A DNA stretch of 64,000 nt. Origin: Kiritimatiellaeota bacterium B1221 (GTDB lineage Bacteria; Verrucomicrobiota; Kiritimatiellia; SS1-B-03-39; UBA6053). Positions 39,970 through 48,626 of this stretch are shown piece after piece. The notes beneath the pieces are model-generated. The model worked only from the letters and a program-made list of their open reading frames with translations. It had not been told where the DNA came from and ran no database searches. The stretch is from the NCBI GenBank assembly GCA_029269125.1, contig JARHXX010000001.1, positions 62,001 through 126,000 on the forward strand, in the 5' to 3' direction. Positions within the stretch are counted from its first letter, which is position 1; each line of letters starts with the position of its first letter. A program made the translations under genes and the position numbers.

Positions 39970-40598
39970 AAACAAAATCCGATTCAGGTTTCACCCTAAT
40001 AGAAATGCTGGTGGTCATTGCCATTATCGCATTGCTCGCTTCCATTCTCATCCCCGCAATCACCCGCGCTCTCGACAGTTCAAAACGGATCGCCTGCCTG
40101 TCCAATCTCCGGTCACTGGGACAGGGAACCCTCGGGTATGTCTTTGACAACAATCAGAAAATTCCATTTATCAAAGCGGATTCCGGGCCGGGAAGCGGTT
40201 ATGCAAATCCCCCATGGTTCAACCTCATTGCAGACTATGTAGGTGCCCAGGTGAAAACCAACATCAGTTTGGAATCCGGCACGGACTCCGCCTTCCGCTG
40301 CCCCTCTCAAAAAGGGGATTTCGCAATCAGTTACGGCCCCAGTATCGGTGCTTTCGTCGAGGGAAACTCTACCCTTAACTATGATTGGATCACCTCCCCT
40401 TCCGAAAAAGTTTGGCTCCTGGATGTGCATACCGGTTATGTCTATTTCTTCAATCCCGCAATTCCTGCTGAACACTGGGCGGCTCCCCGCCATCAGGAAA
40501 AAATAAATGTGCTCTACTTTGACGGGCATGTCGGCACCGCCAGAACCGAAGAGCTGGAAGCTGAACGCCCGCTTCTTTTTCAACCCACCCGTAATTAA
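39966..40598 (+). CDS. Prepilin-like protein with H-X9-DG motif
   Basis: 210 aa. Residues 8-32 are a type IV pilin/type II pseudopilin signal: SGFTLIEMLVVIAIIALLAS, cleaved after the Gly before Phe, with Glu at +5. The C-terminus has RHQEKINVLYFDGHV, the H-X9-DG signature. This group is expanded in planctomycete, verrucomicrobial and lentisphaeral genomes, and its role is not settled; a pseudopilus-like or secretion role is assumed. It overlaps the DUF4838 gene by four bases and precedes the HAD gene by ten, so it is part of the sugar operon. Confidence 0.88.
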   Translation: MKTKSDSGFTLIEMLVVIAIIALLASILIPAITRALDSSKRIACLSNLRSLGQGTLGYVFDNNQKIPFIKADSGPGSGYANPPWFNLIADYVGAQVKTNISLESGTDSAFRCPSQKGDFAISYGPSIGAFVEGNSTLNYDWITSPSEKVWLLDVHTGYVYFFNPAIPAEHWAAPRHQEKINVLYFDGHVGTARTEELEAERPLLFQPTRN

Positions 40599-40608
40599 TT
40601 CCCCTGAA

Positions 40609-41349
40609 ATGTCTCAATTAAATTTCCCCGTCTCTTCCATAAATGTTCTTTTTGATATTGATGGCACCCTCACCGATGATGTGGCCTCCCCCCAAATAGA
40701 TTCCCGTTACGTCATGGGAAATGCTCTCTTCGAATTATTTGCCGAGCATCTGTATAAAACGGGGATAAATCGGGAACAGGCTTCCGAAGCCCTGCACAAA
40801 TATTCTGAGAAAAATAAGTACTGGGATTACAATGACTTTGTGAAAGAGTTCAGGATACAGGAACCTGATATCTGGAAAGAGCTCTCCAACTGGCACCAGC
40901 AAAACCTTCGAATCTTCGAGGATGGTAAATCATTGGCAAACCGTCTTTTCAAACAGGGGTTCCCTCTCCATATCGTAAGTAATAATCCTTATCACGGCTG
41001 TTTATTAAAGCTCGAAGCCGCCGGACTTGGCACCCTTCAGGGGAGTGAACTCTTCGACCGGATTTTTTGCTCCAACCACCAACAGGGACAAAAACACGAC
41101 CTTCGCTTCTGGGAACGGGTAATCTCCTCTTCTGGATTCGACCCCGCGCACACCGTCATCATCGGTAACAATCTTCACGAAGATTACGAAGTTCCCGGAC
41201 AAATGGGCTTTCACAGCAGTTATATCGTGGACAGGGAGAAAAGCATTTCTGTCCCCTCCCGTTCTGACAGCGGTCTGCATATCGTGCACAGCCTCTTGGA
41301 GGTGGAATTTAAAATCAAAAACGCAAGCTTCAACCTGATACATAATTAA
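40609..41349 (+). CDS. HAD-superfamily hydrolase
   Basis: 246 aa from the ATG at 40609; earlier in-frame starts would lie within the pilin gene. Motif I is FDIDGTLTDD (nucleophile Asp16, acid Asp18), motif II is HIVSNNP, and a Lys sits in KHDLRFWER. Motif IV reads VIIGNNLHEDYEV: the usual first Asp is Asn, the second Asp stays. A helical cap lies between. Probably a phosphatase for a sugar phosphate, in line with the neighbours, but the changed motif IV weakens the prediction. Eleven bases separate it from the DraG-like gene. Confidence 0.85.
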   Translation: MSQLNFPVSSINVLFDIDGTLTDDVASPQIDSRYVMGNALFELFAEHLYKTGINREQASEALHKYSEKNKYWDYNDFVKEFRIQEPDIWKELSNWHQQNLRIFEDGKSLANRLFKQGFPLHIVSNNPYHGCLLKLEAAGLGTLQGSELFDRIFCSNHQQGQKHDLRFWERVISSSGFDPAHTVIIGNNLHEDYEVPGQMGFHSSYIVDREKSISVPSRSDSGLHIVHSLLEVEFKIKNASFNLIHN

Positions 41350-41360
41350 GGATCGACCCC

Positions 41361-42872
41361 ATGCATCAACCAGAACTCAAAGACCGGATAGAAGGCTGTT
41401 GGATTGGGAAAGGGATTGGCGGAACTCTGGGTATGCCCTTTGAAGGCTGCAAAGGTCCACTGTCCGTTTCGTTCGATCAAATATCAAACCACATGCTCCC
41501 CAACGATGATTTGGATCTGCAGCTGCTTTGGTTGAAGGTGTTGGAAGAACATGGTTTAAACACCCGGGCCCGTCACTTGGCACATGCCGCCGCCAAACAC
41601 TATCATTGTTACCCGGATGAATACGGGGTTGCCCGCTGGAATACGGCCCGGGGATGGGAGCCCCCCCTAACCGGCAGACACAACAACCGATTTGGAGACG
41701 GAATGGGAGCGGCGATCCGCTCAGAACTCTGGGCCTGTATCGCCCCCGGACGGCCGAGTTTTGCAGCTTCACTTGCCAGGGAGGATGCGCTGGTCGATCA
41801 CTTCGGTGACGGCGTCTATGCGGAAATGTTTCTCGCGGCAATGGAAAGCCACCTTCTCGTCAGCGGAAACCTTGCCGACGCTTTGGCCAGCGGATTTGAT
41901 CATATACCTACACAATGCAGGCTCGCCAAATCCTTGCGTCAGATTCAAAACGACATCGAAAAATCGTACAGCCTGGAAGAAATTCTGGAGCGCAGAGACC
42001 GTAAGTTCCCCACAGCAAATTTCACCGATGTGATTCAGAATCTTTGCACCATCCTTTTAGCTCTTCTGTCCGGAAAAGGAGATGTGGAAAACAGCCTCCT
42101 TCTCGCCATCAGCTGCGGAGGAGATACAGATTGCACCGGCGCCACCCTGGGCAGTATTCTGGGAATTCTCCACGGAGCCTCCGGCTTTCCTCCGCATCTC
42201 CGTGCACTTGCAGGTTCGGATCTTGCGTTCCACCCCAGCCTGGGGGGACTCGGTCTGCCTGAAAAACTGGAGGAGCTGACAGACCGATGCCTGACCCTTT
42301 GTCAAACCTGGGAAGATCTGCCGGACGCACCGCTGCCGAACCTGACTCCGGATGAAGCTCCGGTTCCCGCGGACCCGCACCATTGGCTCATTTTCAACGT
42401 TCCCGTGGAAAAAAGCATGTCCGGGGAACCGGAAAACCTGCGTGAAATCCAAAATCATCCGGAAAACTTTTCACATTTACACCACTGTGAAAACGGCATC
42501 CACCTTGATTTGACCTCCCGGGTAAACCAACCTGGCGATGTTCTCTACCTTTTCACCTGGATAAGGGTGGAAGTGGACTGTGAAGCCAAACTCATGGCAT
42601 GTGCGGATGCGGGCATAACCGTATGGTTCGACGAAAAGGAAATCATAAATTACCACGGACGCCATCCCGCCATTCCCGCTTTTCACCGCACCGAAGGCGG
42701 AGCCACCGTGCGGGTGACACTGGAAGCAAACAAAACGTACCCTGTCCGAATCCGACTCCTCACCGGCTCGGGCGTTTTAAATGGCTGTTTGGCACTGGGA
42801 GACCAACAGGACCGGTATCTTCACCCCGTTCATTTTGACGTCCCCGGTATCTCCAACGGAAAAACTTTATGA
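41361..42872 (+). CDS. ADP-ribosylglycohydrolase-fold (DraG-like) hydrolase with C-terminal beta domain
   Basis: 503 aa. Residues 1-310 are the all-helical DraG/ARH fold, with a two-metal centre: NDDLDLQLLWL (Asn48-Asp50) and SCGGDTDCTGATLGSILG (Asp255, Asp257). The N-terminal motif differs from the usual TDDT, as seen in sugar-locus relatives. Residues about 340-500 form an additional beta-rich domain (DVLYLFTWIRVEVDC, MACADAGITVWFDEKEII, VRVTLEANKTYPVRIRL) resembling the sugar-binding PA14/jelly-roll class. It has no signal peptide. Fusion to a glycan-binding-like part and its operon suggest a glycosidase acting on a small saccharide, not on protein ADP-ribose. The stop overlaps the symporter start (ATGA). 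Confidence 0.82.
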   Translation: MHQPELKDRIEGCWIGKGIGGTLGMPFEGCKGPLSVSFDQISNHMLPNDDLDLQLLWLKVLEEHGLNTRARHLAHAAAKHYHCYPDEYGVARWNTARGWEPPLTGRHNNRFGDGMGAAIRSELWACIAPGRPSFAASLAREDALVDHFGDGVYAEMFLAAMESHLLVSGNLADALASGFDHIPTQCRLAKSLRQIQNDIEKSYSLEEILERRDRKFPTANFTDVIQNLCTILLALLSGKGDVENSLLLAISCGGDTDCTGATLGSILGILHGASGFPPHLRALAGSDLAFHPSLGGLGLPEKLEELTDRCLTLCQTWEDLPDAPLPNLTPDEAPVPADPHHWLIFNVPVEKSMSGEPENLREIQNHPENFSHLHHCENGIHLDLTSRVNQPGDVLYLFTWIRVEVDCEAKLMACADAGITVWFDEKEIINYHGRHPAIPAFHRTEGGATVRVTLEANKTYPVRIRLLTGSGVLNGCLALGDQQDRYLHPVHFDVPGISNGKTL

Positions 42873-44422
42873 GCCCCGTTGACTGGGGGATTGCCGGTTT
42901 TTTACTCGCACTGTTAATCGGCGTGGCCGTTTATCTGGGCAGGCTGAACAAAAGCGTGGCTGATTTTCTGATCGCGGGCCGCCAGGTCCGGAAGTTTCTC
43001 GGCATGAGTTCCGGAACCGCCGAGGGCCTGGGACTGGCCAGTATTGCCGCCACCCTGGAACAGGGGATGCGCAACGGATTTGCTCTTATATGGGTCAGTA
43101 TGATCCTCATGGCCTACACCATTCCTGTGTTTGGCATTCTCGGATTCGGCATTAAACGCTTTCGGGCGACCCGCTGCATGACCATCCCTGAATTTTTACA
43201 GAAGCGTTACAGCCCGCGTCTCCGCCTCCTGGCCGGCATCATCCTGGCCATGTCCGGAGTACTCAACATGGCAATCTTTCCGATCACCGGCAGTTTATTT
43301 ATCACCTCCTTCACCGGTCTTCCGGAAATGTTCACATGGGGTCCATGGACCCTAAACTCCGTGCAGGTGATCATGATCACTCTGGTCACACTCGCAGTTC
43401 TTTTCACCTTTCTCGGCGGGATGGTGACGGTGGTGGTCACCGATTACCTTCAAGCCACGGTCCTGGTGAGTTGTCTGATTTTTGTAGGTTTGCGAACATT
43501 TTTCCTGCTCGGCCCGGCCACGATACATAAAACCCTTCAGGACAATCTGGGGGATGCCGCCTTCAATCCTTTTCAAAAAGGAAGTTACGGATGGGTGTGG
43601 ATCGCCTGGGTTTTATTACTCACCACTTTCAATAAACTCGCCTTTGCACCCTCCGTCCAAAAAATGGCCTCCGCAGATTCACCGGAAACGGCACGGAAAA
43701 TGGAACTCCTGCAAAATATTTTCGGGATGGGGATGCGGATCATTTTGTTGCTCATCGGTATAGGAGCCCTCGCCGCCCTCGGGGGACCTGCAGCCGGGGA
43801 GTCCCCGGATCTCTATTTCCGTTTCGCGGCCGCCATTCACCTGCGGGAAACTTTGCCCATGATCTTACTGGGACTCATGTTTGCGGCCCTGCTGTTCTCC
43901 TCCATCAGTACAGATGACAGCTATCTGCTTTCCTGGTCCGCCATTATCGTCAATGACATCATTCAACCGATTTATGGAAAACCCATCTCCCCCAAAATTC
44001 ACATCCGGCTCATACGGACCGTCATTCTGCTTATCGGAATTTTCCTGATTCTTTTCGGTCTGGCATACAATCCACAGGAGAGCATTCTGGATTATATTTA
44101 CCTTACCGGCACCCTCATTGGCGGCATCGGCATCTCCGTATTTATGGGACTTTATTGGTCCAGAGCCACCAGCTATGGTGCCTATGCCGCCCTGTTAACC
44201 TGCACCCTGTTTCCTATCGGGGATTTGGTCGGAAAACAGTGGGTAGGGAAAACCTACCCCTTCACCCCCCAACAATCCGGGTTAATCTCCATCCTCGGTG
44301 CAGTCGTCGCAATGGTTGCAGTGTCACTTATCACCAGCAACAACAGCACTGCACCCGGGTGGGTCGACTATGGAGAGAAGCTCCGTGAAGTAGAGATGCA
44401 GCCAAAGGGGGAAATCTCATGA
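42869..44422 (+). CDS. Sodium:solute symporter (SSS family)
   Basis: 517 aa inner-membrane importer with about 13 helices. It starts with the SSS layout VDWGIAGFLLALLIGVAVYL, then FLIAGRQVRKFLGMSSGTAEGLGL and FGIKRFRATRCMTIPEFLQKRY. Helices 8-9 include LFSSISTDDSYLLSWSAIIV, the Na+/substrate region. Sugar, polyol or glycoside substrates are typical of SSS genes in such loci. The gene is coupled by four-base overlaps both to the DraG-like gene before and the small membrane protein behind. Confidence 0.92.
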   Translation: MSPVDWGIAGFLLALLIGVAVYLGRLNKSVADFLIAGRQVRKFLGMSSGTAEGLGLASIAATLEQGMRNGFALIWVSMILMAYTIPVFGILGFGIKRFRATRCMTIPEFLQKRYSPRLRLLAGIILAMSGVLNMAIFPITGSLFITSFTGLPEMFTWGPWTLNSVQVIMITLVTLAVLFTFLGGMVTVVVTDYLQATVLVSCLIFVGLRTFFLLGPATIHKTLQDNLGDAAFNPFQKGSYGWVWIAWVLLLTTFNKLAFAPSVQKMASADSPETARKMELLQNIFGMGMRIILLLIGIGALAALGGPAAGESPDLYFRFAAAIHLRETLPMILLGLMFAALLFSSISTDDSYLLSWSAIIVNDIIQPIYGKPISPKIHIRLIRTVILLIGIFLILFGLAYNPQESILDYIYLTGTLIGGIGISVFMGLYWSRATSYGAYAALLTCTLFPIGDLVGKQWVGKTYPFTPQQSGLISILGAVVAMVAVSLITSNNSTAPGWVDYGEKLREVEMQPKGEIS

Positions 44423-44613
44423 GCCCCATGGCCCTGGCCACCTATGTTATGGTCTCCCTGTTCGCGGTTTCTTACATTTTGTTTTTTATCGTCGTGACAA
44501 TCGGTGGTTTTTTCGACCTGAAAAAACTGATCCGCTGCATCAAAGTAGATCAGATTGACCTTCTGGATGACAATTGCGAATCCGGGAAAGAGGAGGCGCC
44601 CCCTCCCCGATAA
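44419..44613 (+). CDS. Small membrane protein coupled to the symporter
   Basis: 64 aa with one long hydrophobic helix at about residues 5-29 (ALATYVMVSLFAVSYILFFI) followed by a basic/acidic cytoplasmic tail (DLKKLIRCIKVDQIDLLDD). It starts in the overlap ATGA with the SSS gene, with no room for an independent promoter. It recalls the short accessory proteins sometimes found beside SSS symporters. Function is inferred only from coupling and topology. Confidence 0.7.
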   Translation: MSPMALATYVMVSLFAVSYILFFIVVTIGGFFDLKKLIRCIKVDQIDLLDDNCESGKEEAPPPR

Positions 44614-44682
44614 CCGCATTTTCAGACCGTCCCCGCCAACCGGTAGTTTCCAAAATGCCAAGGGCACATTATATCCGATACG

Positions 44683-45696
44683 TTATCCTTCTTTTAGCAC
44701 CGGCGGTAATTTGTCCGCATGCGCCGGAACCTCCTCCACCAGCGCCTCCGCGACCTTGGATCCATCCAACCCTTCAAGTTTGGCATGATATTCCAAAACC
44801 AAACGGTGCTGGAGCACCGGCACCACCACCGCTTTGATGTCTTCGTAACTCACATTTTCCCTCCCCTGCATCAACGCCCGCGCTCGACCTGCCGCCGCCA
44901 AACCAATGGCCGCCCGGGGACTGGCCCCGTACTTAATGGATTTGGAAGCTTCCGACTCTCCTTTGTGACTGGCGTGCACCAGGCGCGCAATGTAATTGGA
45001 AACCACTTCCGGCAAATAAATTCTCTTCACCTGTTGCATCAGTGCTTGCAGCTCTTGCGGTTTCAAAATTTCCGCCCCCTTCGCTTCTTCCCCTAACTGA
45101 CGGTTTTCCACAATCCGTTGCAAAACATCCGCCCCGCCTGCTTGAATATGCAGTTTAAATAGAAACCGGTCCAATTGGGCTTCAGGCAATGGGTAAGTCC
45201 CTTCCAGTTCGATCGGATTCTGGGTGGCCAACACAAAGAACGGTTCCGGCAAAGTATGACGTTCCCCCATCGAGGTGACCCGGTGTTCCTGCATCGCCTC
45301 CAACAGCGCAGACTGGGTTTTCGGGCTCGCGCGATTTATTTCATCCGCCAACACCAATTGACTAAACAAGGGCCCGGGTTGAAAAATGAATTTCCGTTCC
45401 CCATCCACATCCTGCAACATCGGATTCCCCGTAATATCCCCGGGTAACAAATCCGGTGTGAATTGAATCCGTTTGGATTCCAATCCCAACACCTGACTCA
45501 AAGCCCTTACCAATTCGGTTTTTCCCAGCCCGGGCAGTCCCTCCAGCAACAGGTGGCCGCGCGCCAGCAAACAGATCACCACCTGATCGATCAGCGCTTC
45601 TTGTCCAAACAAAACCTGATTCAATTCCCTCCGGACCTGTGCCAGTTTTTCCGAGGTCATTTTCAGGTCTTTTTCCGTAAGTGTTTCCGTAGTCAT
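44683..45696 (-). CDS. MoxR-family AAA+ ATPase
   Basis: 337 aa chaperone-like ATPase. Walker A is GLPGLGKTE (residues 53-61), Walker B is LVLADEINRASPKTQSALLE, the sensor 1 region is FFVLATQNPIELEGTYPLPE, and sensor 2 is SPRAAIGLAAAGRARAL. MoxR ATPases usually form a five- to seven-gene unit with DUF58, VWA and TPR genes; here only one partner, the large coiled-coil protein 14 bases upstream, is seen. It ends convergently against the symporter operon. Confidence 0.93.
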   Translation of the reverse strand: MTTETLTEKDLKMTSEKLAQVRRELNQVLFGQEALIDQVVICLLARGHLLLEGLPGLGKTELVRALSQVLGLESKRIQFTPDLLPGDITGNPMLQDVDGERKFIFQPGPLFSQLVLADEINRASPKTQSALLEAMQEHRVTSMGERHTLPEPFFVLATQNPIELEGTYPLPEAQLDRFLFKLHIQAGGADVLQRIVENRQLGEEAKGAEILKPQELQALMQQVKRIYLPEVVSNYIARLVHASHKGESEASKSIKYGASPRAAIGLAAAGRARALMQGRENVSYEDIKAVVVPVLQHRLVLEYHAKLEGLDGSKVAEALVEEVPAHADKLPPVLKEG

Positions 45697-45710
45697 TTGC
45701 TGTTTCCTAG

Positions 45711-46982
45711 TTATTTAAAAAAGGCTTTTAAAACTTTTTGCTCTGCGGGGAGCACATCCTGATCCCAAACCACTTCACCGCTTCCCCCTTCGGAGGCAAC
45801 CGCACCGCCTATGGATCCCGGGTCTGTCCGCTCATCCCCATGTACCGTGTCCCTCACTTCCAATAAATCACCCATGCGGGCATTTTCCATACTTCCGGGG
45901 TCCAAAGCCATGGGCACCACCGGCTCCACCGAAGTTTCAAAATCCCGCAGGCTAAGATCCGTAGGCCCGCCCCCCCTTGAGATCCCCCCCATGCCGGAAT
46001 CTCCATCCATTGAAATCAGACCCGCGGCCACCAGTGCCTGCTCCATCCCTTCCCCGTTTTCCATCAACGCCTGTTCGAGTTGTTGCAGCTGTGCCCGATC
46101 TATCTGTTGCAGCCGGGTCAAATCCACTTCGCGCAACTGTTGTAAAAGGTTCTCATTCACTTGCAGTCCGCCCTGCCCCATTTGCTCCCGCATTTGTTGC
46201 AGATAGTCCTGCATGGCCTGCTGTTGCCCGGGGGTCAGCTGATCTCTCCCCGTATCCGCCAACTGCAAAAGCATGGAGGTATGGTTCATGGCCTGCATCA
46301 GCCGTTCCGAATCCCTGTGCATGCGACTCCGCAACCGGTCAGTCGCCTCCAGTGTACTGGGATCATACCATTCCTCCATGGGTTTTTGCCGTAACTGCTC
46401 CACTTCCCGTTTTAGCGCCTGGGTCGCATCTTCTTCAACCAAATCCTGCTCTTCGAGTTCATCCGCCAAGGCTTCAAGCGTCTTCCAATCCGGCGGCTCC
46501 ATGCGGGTTGTATCCAGTGTACTTCGTTCAGGTGGTAAGGGCAAATACCACGCGCTACTCAGGAACAGTGCCCCCAACAACAACGGGGCCAAAAAGAATC
46601 CGGACTTCACTTTCAGAGGAATTTTTGCATCCGGCACCATCGGCCAGTCCCCAACCCCCTGCAAAGCCGATACCAGGCGATGGTTTAATCCCCAACCCAC
46701 ATCCAAACGGGAGAAAGCCTTTTCCCAATTCATGCACTTGTCCTGACATTGACTCCGGGCAATCAGGGCGGAGACGATCAAACCGCCGAAGCCCAAAGCC
46801 CATGCGGGCTCAGTCCCGACTTTCTGCAGACGCAACAACCAAACCAGAACGCCACACAGTGCCAGGCTCACCAGCATCCCGGGCGAAAAATAGGTCCAAA
46901 ACCAACCGAAATTCACCCGCAGCCGCATGGCACTCGCCTTACGCTTCCAGGAAATAGGCATAGAGGTGGGAGCAGAATTCAT
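45711..46982 (-). CDS. Membrane-anchored Gln-rich coiled-coil protein next to MoxR
   Basis: 423 aa from the ATG at 46982. Three hydrophobic segments (about 28-50, 55-72 and 115-135) precede a long charged, glutamine-rich helical region (LEALADELEEQDLVEEDATQ, then repeated LQQMREQMGQGG, LLQQLREVDLTRLQQ). A flexible Gly/Ser/Asp-rich stretch follows, and the tail is LPAEQKVLKAFFK. It resembles the large hydrophobic/coiled proteins of MoxR clusters, but no DUF58 or VWA domain is present. Expected role: membrane scaffold on which MoxR acts. Orphan family as far as I can tell. Confidence 0.7.
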   Translation of the reverse strand: MNSAPTSMPISWKRKASAMRLRVNFGWFWTYFSPGMLVSLALCGVLVWLLRLQKVGTEPAWALGFGGLIVSALIARSQCQDKCMNWEKAFSRLDVGWGLNHRLVSALQGVGDWPMVPDAKIPLKVKSGFFLAPLLLGALFLSSAWYLPLPPERSTLDTTRMEPPDWKTLEALADELEEQDLVEEDATQALKREVEQLRQKPMEEWYDPSTLEATDRLRSRMHRDSERLMQAMNHTSMLLQLADTGRDQLTPGQQQAMQDYLQQMREQMGQGGLQVNENLLQQLREVDLTRLQQIDRAQLQQLEQALMENGEGMEQALVAAGLISMDGDSGMGGISRGGGPTDLSLRDFETSVEPVVPMALDPGSMENARMGDLLEVRDTVHGDERTDPGSIGGAVASEGGSGEVVWDQDVLPAEQKVLKAFFK

Positions 46983-47117
46983 TATCAATTTTATGAACAA
47001 AAACTTTCAGGAATACCAGCGTAACTTGTTTATGTTCACCAAAAAGCAAATTGATTTGTAAGCAGGATCATCTCTGAACAGACTGATGGATAACCCTTTA
47101 ACCACACCTTATCTTCT

Positions 47118-48620
47118 ATGACTGCCAATGCCCTGCTCCCTCTCGATCCACATAACCAACGCCTCCAGGAAAACGTACACCCTGAACACTGGCAAAATCC
47201 GGAGCCCTCCGGGAAATACAATTTGGTGGTGATTGGTGCCGGAACAGCCGGACTGGTGGCCGCATCGGCTGCCGCCGGATTGGGGGCGAAAGTGGCGCTT
47301 ATTGAACGATCCCTCATGGGCGGCGATTGTTTAAATGTGGGCTGCGTTCCATCGAAAGCACTTATTGCCTCCGCCCGCCGCGTGGCGGCCGTAAAACATG
47401 CGGACCGTTTTGGGGTGAAGATTCCAGACGAAGTTGAAATCGATTTTGGTAAGGCCATGGCACGGATGCGCAAATTGCGGGCGGATATCTCGCCTGCAGA
47501 TTCGGCCCGGCGATATAAAGAAATGGGGATCGATGTCTTTTTGGGACAGGCCACCTTTTTGGATGCCGGCAGCTTGAAAGTGGGGGAGAAAAAACTTTCC
47601 TTCAGTAAAGCCGCCATTTGCACCGGTGCCCGGGCCGCCGCCCCGAACATTCCCGGTCTGGATCGCATTTCATATCTAACCAACGAAACGCTTTTTTCTT
47701 TGACCGAACTGCCCAGACGTTTTGCGATTCTGGGTGCGGGACCGGTGGGATGTGAAATGGCCCAAACTTTTGCCCGGCTGGGTTCCGCCGTGACCCTCAT
47801 CACCTCAAAACGGGGTGTCTTGCCGAATGAAGACCCTGAAGCATCCGCCGTGATCCATGCGGCCTTGAAAGCCGATGGCGTCCGAATTCTGGGTAATGGA
47901 AAAGACCTGCAGGTAAAGAAAGATGAAGACGGTATTCAACTCCACCTCGCTGACAAATCCTTTTCCGTCGATCAGCTTTTGATTGCCATTGGGCGGAAAC
48001 CCAACCTCGAAGGACTCGCACTCGCAGCCGCAGGTGTGGAAGCCACCGGAAAAGGTATCCTCGTAAATGACCGCTTACAAACCACCAACAAACACATCTA
48101 TGCGGCCGGAGATGTTTGTTCCGACTACCAGTTCACCCACGCAGCCGACTTTATGGCCAGAAACCTTGTTCAAAATGCCCTGTTTTTTGGGAGAGCGAAA
48201 ACCAGCAACCTGGTCATACCCTGGTCAACCTACACTGAACCCGAATTGGCACAGGTGGGTCTTACTCCCTTGGAAGCAAACACGAAAGGCATTGAAATCG
48301 ATAGCTTCAAACAAGATCTCGCGCACGTGGACCGCTCATTGTTGGAGGGCGATACCGAGGGATTTGTGAAAGTTCATGTTAAAAAAGGAAGCGATCAAAT
48401 TTTGGGTGCAACTGTGGTGGGAGCAAACGCAGGGGATCTCATTTCCTACTACACTCTGGCTATCAATCAAAAAATCGGCCTCAAAGGCCTGGCGGGCAGT
48501 ATTTTCCCCTATCCCACCCATGCGGAAGTGGTACGGAAAACCGGCGACCTCTATAACCGCACCCGACTGACACCCACCCTCAAAAATATCATGACACGCT
48601 TTCTGTCCCTGCGACGGTAG
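47118..48620 (+). CDS. FAD-containing disulfide oxidoreductase, mercuric-reductase-like
   Basis: 500 aa flavoenzyme of the dihydrolipoamide dehydrogenase/mercuric reductase superfamily. FAD site VVIGAGTAGLVAASAAAGLG; redox pair Cys71/Cys76 in MGGDCLNVGCVPSK; NAD(P)H site FAILGAGPVGCEMAQTF; second FAD motif HIYAAGDVC; and a dimer-interface end with SIFPYPTHAEVVRK. The extra C-terminal Cys pair and the N-terminal metal-binding domain of true MerA are missing, so detoxification of mercury is unlikely. Probable substrate: a low-molecular-weight disulfide or quinone. It is divergent from the MoxR unit. Confidence 0.88.
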   Translation: MTANALLPLDPHNQRLQENVHPEHWQNPEPSGKYNLVVIGAGTAGLVAASAAAGLGAKVALIERSLMGGDCLNVGCVPSKALIASARRVAAVKHADRFGVKIPDEVEIDFGKAMARMRKLRADISPADSARRYKEMGIDVFLGQATFLDAGSLKVGEKKLSFSKAAICTGARAAAPNIPGLDRISYLTNETLFSLTELPRRFAILGAGPVGCEMAQTFARLGSAVTLITSKRGVLPNEDPEASAVIHAALKADGVRILGNGKDLQVKKDEDGIQLHLADKSFSVDQLLIAIGRKPNLEGLALAAAGVEATGKGILVNDRLQTTNKHIYAAGDVCSDYQFTHAADFMARNLVQNALFFGRAKTSNLVIPWSTYTEPELAQVGLTPLEANTKGIEIDSFKQDLAHVDRSLLEGDTEGFVKVHVKKGSDQILGATVVGANAGDLISYYTLAINQKIGLKGLAGSIFPYPTHAEVVRKTGDLYNRTRLTPTLKNIMTRFLSLRR

Positions 48621-48626
48621 GTCTCT

